A DNA stretch of 39,149 bases from a virus: positions 1 through 39,149 of the IMG/VR virus record IMGVR_UViG_3300042560_001015; one strand, written 5' to 3'. Numbering within the stretch: position 1 is the first letter of the stretch; the number at the start of each line of letters is the position of its first letter. Made by a program: the position numbers and the translations under genes. Below, in pieces: positions 37,578 through 39,149 of this stretch. The notes under the pieces were generated by a model that was not told the origin of the DNA, made no database searches, and saw nothing but the letters and a program-made list of their open reading frames with translations.

Positions 37578-38933
37578 TCAGATAGTAAGTTGCAGCGTTT
37601 GGCACGTAATCTGGCACCCGATCGGCTGGCCTGCACATGGGCCTGTCGTGTAGTTGTCACGCACAAGAGCCAAGGAAATATCGAACACCGCCGAAACACC
37701 ATTTTGCCCATCACAGGCGCAAGTTGTGGGCGTTATTTTTAGCCATGAATCGCAGCCACCAATGACCAGTTCCGCTGGGGGTCCGTCTGGATCGGCTCCA
37801 ACCAGTGGCTCCGTGGCTCCGACCCATAACCGCATATGACTACAGCATTCTTCCAGCCCGTTGTCCTCGTCGTCCGTAACGCATTCCAGCACCAAGCAGA
37901 TCGCCACTGAGCATGGCGTGTCCATGCAGTTTTCGCCGGACTCAATCTTGAGCGTACCAACGACAACGCCAGCCCAATCTCCGCGATAACTTCCGCAGGG
38001 ACCGCACGATCCGCTTGTTAGCGTTCCCGGTTCAAATGGCCGGAACGTTCCACTGAGCGTTGCTGCCGCACATCCGTCCAAATCAAAAGGCATGTCTGCC
38101 AACGCCCCGCCGGGGTACAGCGGATCGTCGTAGGTGATCGGCCAACAGCAACCAACGACGCACTCGCCCAACTCGCAGGAACATTGCTTGCATCGCACGA
38201 CGACGACCGAGCCATCCGCTAGCGTGAAGTTCGCTGACATATCATCGCAGCCCGCCACAGAAACGGCATCCAGCTCAACGCCGTCGACTGTCGGCGTGAT
38301 AATGCACTCACCGTATTGATCTCGCCCCAACGCAATTTCGAGTGAGTAACCACCGACACTTCCAGACCATAGCGGCGGATCACAGTCATACGCCACGTCG
38401 CAAATTTCACCGCGATCCGTAAGACCGTAAGGTGACGTGATCGTCACGCAAAGACACTCACACGAGCACCGGCAGTTTCCGCAAAAGAAGTCTCTGCAAC
38501 CCGTGTCCGGATTGTCGATCAGTGCCAGTTCGCGTGGTTCGTGCTTGCTCCATCGCAGAGTGCCTTCGAGGTATGCCGTCGACACTGCAACTTCGCCGGA
38601 TGGATTGCGGCAGCTGGCTCCCTCGTAGCATGTCGCACGGTAAACTTCTTCGTCGTCCAACGTGACGATGTACTCGCATTCGCCTGATTCGTAGTTTCGC
38701 TCCCAATACGATACGAACGAATGACCGCCAACTGTCCCTGTCCATGATGATCCGCCAAACTCTGCAGAACCATAGGCAATGCCGTCGTTGTAGGTTTCCC
38801 ATTCAAGACAAAGTTTGCAGGGAATCACACCACAACAGCCATCAGCCGTTTCGATGTCGCAAACGTCAACCATTCGCTCTGAGCATGGCTTGAGCCTGTC
38901 TGGTGACGATCTGCGAAGATATCGTGATGGCAT
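37578..38933 (-). CDS. Cysteine-rich repetitive virion protein, 451 aa
   Basis: About 41 cysteines by eye (near 9 percent), many in CxC, CC or CxxC patterns (CRCSCECLCV; RCKQCSCELGECVVGCC). Two related modules are visible: SSWTGTVGGHSFVSYWERN with ESGECEYIVTLDDEEVYRA, and PLWSGSVGGYSLEIALGRD with YGECIITPTVDGVELDA. Further weaker copies follow. No signal peptide. It comes directly after the gene that crosses the cut, in the fibre/tail region, so a disulfide-rich or metal-bound exposed protein is likely. I know of no named family. Confidence 0.7.
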   Translation of the reverse strand: MPSRYLRRSSPDRLKPCSERMVDVCDIETADGCCGVIPCKLCLEWETYNDGIAYGSAEFGGSSWTGTVGGHSFVSYWERNYESGECEYIVTLDDEEVYRATCYEGASCRNPSGEVAVSTAYLEGTLRWSKHEPRELALIDNPDTGCRDFFCGNCRCSCECLCVTITSPYGLTDRGEICDVAYDCDPPLWSGSVGGYSLEIALGRDQYGECIITPTVDGVELDAVSVAGCDDMSANFTLADGSVVVVRCKQCSCELGECVVGCCWPITYDDPLYPGGALADMPFDLDGCAAATLSGTFRPFEPGTLTSGSCGPCGSYRGDWAGVVVGTLKIESGENCMDTPCSVAICLVLECVTDDEDNGLEECCSHMRLWVGATEPLVGADPDGPPAELVIGGCDSWLKITPTTCACDGQNGVSAVFDISLALVRDNYTTGPCAGQPIGCQITCQTLQLTI

Positions 38934-38936
38934 TCG

Positions 38937-39149
38937 TCAGCACTCCGGCTGTGCGCAAAGGTCGCTCAAGATCCATGCCGGAACGCAAGGTGGGGGATCG
39001 TAATCGTCGGCTGTGTACGGGTAGTAATACGTCGCTCTGCCAGTTGTCCCGGGCAAATCGTCAGCGACCTGCCCAGACAAATAACTGCATATGTCATAAA
39101 CGTGCCAATATCCGTCATCCTGTCGGCCCGGCGGAACTGTGCCGCAGTT
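38937..39149 (-). CDS. Virion-associated protein crossing the contig ends (C-terminal part)
   Basis: This is the remainder of the 234-aa gene that starts at 572. Bases 39070-39149 duplicate 1-80. The frame enters from base 1, continues through VADDLPGTTGRATYYYPYTA and ends QPEC at TGA 38939-38937, three bases before the ATG of the Cys-rich gene. The C-terminus is Tyr-, Asp- and Pro-rich. Confidence 0.85.
   Translation of the reverse strand, partial: NCGTVPPGRQDDGYWHVYDICSYLSGQVADDLPGTTGRATYYYPYTADDYDPPPCVPAWILSDLCAQPEC
39070..39149. repeat. Terminal direct repeat, right copy
   Basis: Exact second copy of bases 1-80. Removing it gives a circle of 39,069 bp. It carries the same part of the coding sequence of the gene that crosses the cut. 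Confidence 0.95.

Noticed and set aside
37571-37714. N-terminal extension of the 404-aa gene
   Set aside because: It overlaps the end of the Cys-rich gene, while a ribosome site precedes ATG 37570.
1-39149. tRNA genes, CRISPR arrays, retron or diversity-generating elements
   Set aside because: No cloverleaf, no regularly spaced repeats and no reverse transcriptase motif were seen on either strand.

Overview
The window is a complete phage genome assembled as a circle and cut open. The first 80 bases (1-80) recur exactly as the last 80 (39070-39149), so the unique circle is 39,069 bp, and one gene runs straight across the cut. Nearly every gene is on the minus strand, and neighbours are commonly joined by 4-base ATGA or GTGA or 5-base TGATG or TAATG stop/start overlaps. 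The content is that of a long-tailed (siphovirus-like) dsDNA phage. It has a lambda GpA-type large terminase, a lambda-type portal, a Mu gpT-like major capsid protein, a tail tube, a G/GT frameshifted tail chaperone pair, a short tape measure and trimeric tail fibre proteins. I see no integrase, recombination site or CI-type repressor, so a lytic lifestyle is likely but not proven. The host cannot be read directly. A cysteine-rich virion protein, a papain-type protease in the lysis region and the overall gene style would suit an environmental Gram-negative or PVC-group (for example planctomycete) host, but this is a guess.

Layout in the direction of transcription (high to low coordinates). 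The only clear control region of the early genes is 34940-35179: a sigma70-like promoter flanked and overlapped by two TGATATCA palindromes. It leads into a 59-aa protein, a 38-aa protein, a ribbon-helix-helix protein (candidate autoregulator) and an SNF2-type helicase. Then come a DNA methyltransferase, a winged-helix-like protein, a GNAT acetyltransferase, zinc-ribbon proteins, CsrA, RusA, an unrecognised 320-aa protein, an HD phosphohydrolase and small unknowns, down to 27203. A second promoter with a 5' hairpin and a strong intrinsic terminator (26993-27095) precedes a fusion of a nucleoside-deoxyribosyltransferase-like domain with a DUF559/Vsr-like nuclease. Next are a replication-initiator-like gene containing repeated sequences (possible origin), a DUF6884-like protein, a YjdI-type iron-sulfur protein and small unknowns.

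A third promoter (22318-22346) precedes the lysis/host-interface block: holin, membrane protein, papain-like cysteine protease, lipoprotein, two unknowns and a PAS-domain membrane protein. Then follow YadA-like tail fibre genes (18805-15441), a zinc-finger protein and an HNH nuclease next to the small and large terminase subunits. The only plausible plus-strand genes lie at 11499-11755. The head module (gpW-like joiner, portal, protease with nested scaffold, decoration protein, capsid) covers 11492-6806 and the connector/tail module 6700-1. Across the cut, transcription continues through a 234-aa virion protein, a 451-aa cysteine-rich protein with internal repeats, two glycosyltransferase-like proteins and a SAM methyltransferase ending at 35180, just before the starting promoter.

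Functions are read from motifs by eye; no database search was possible. No tRNA, rRNA or CRISPR array was seen.
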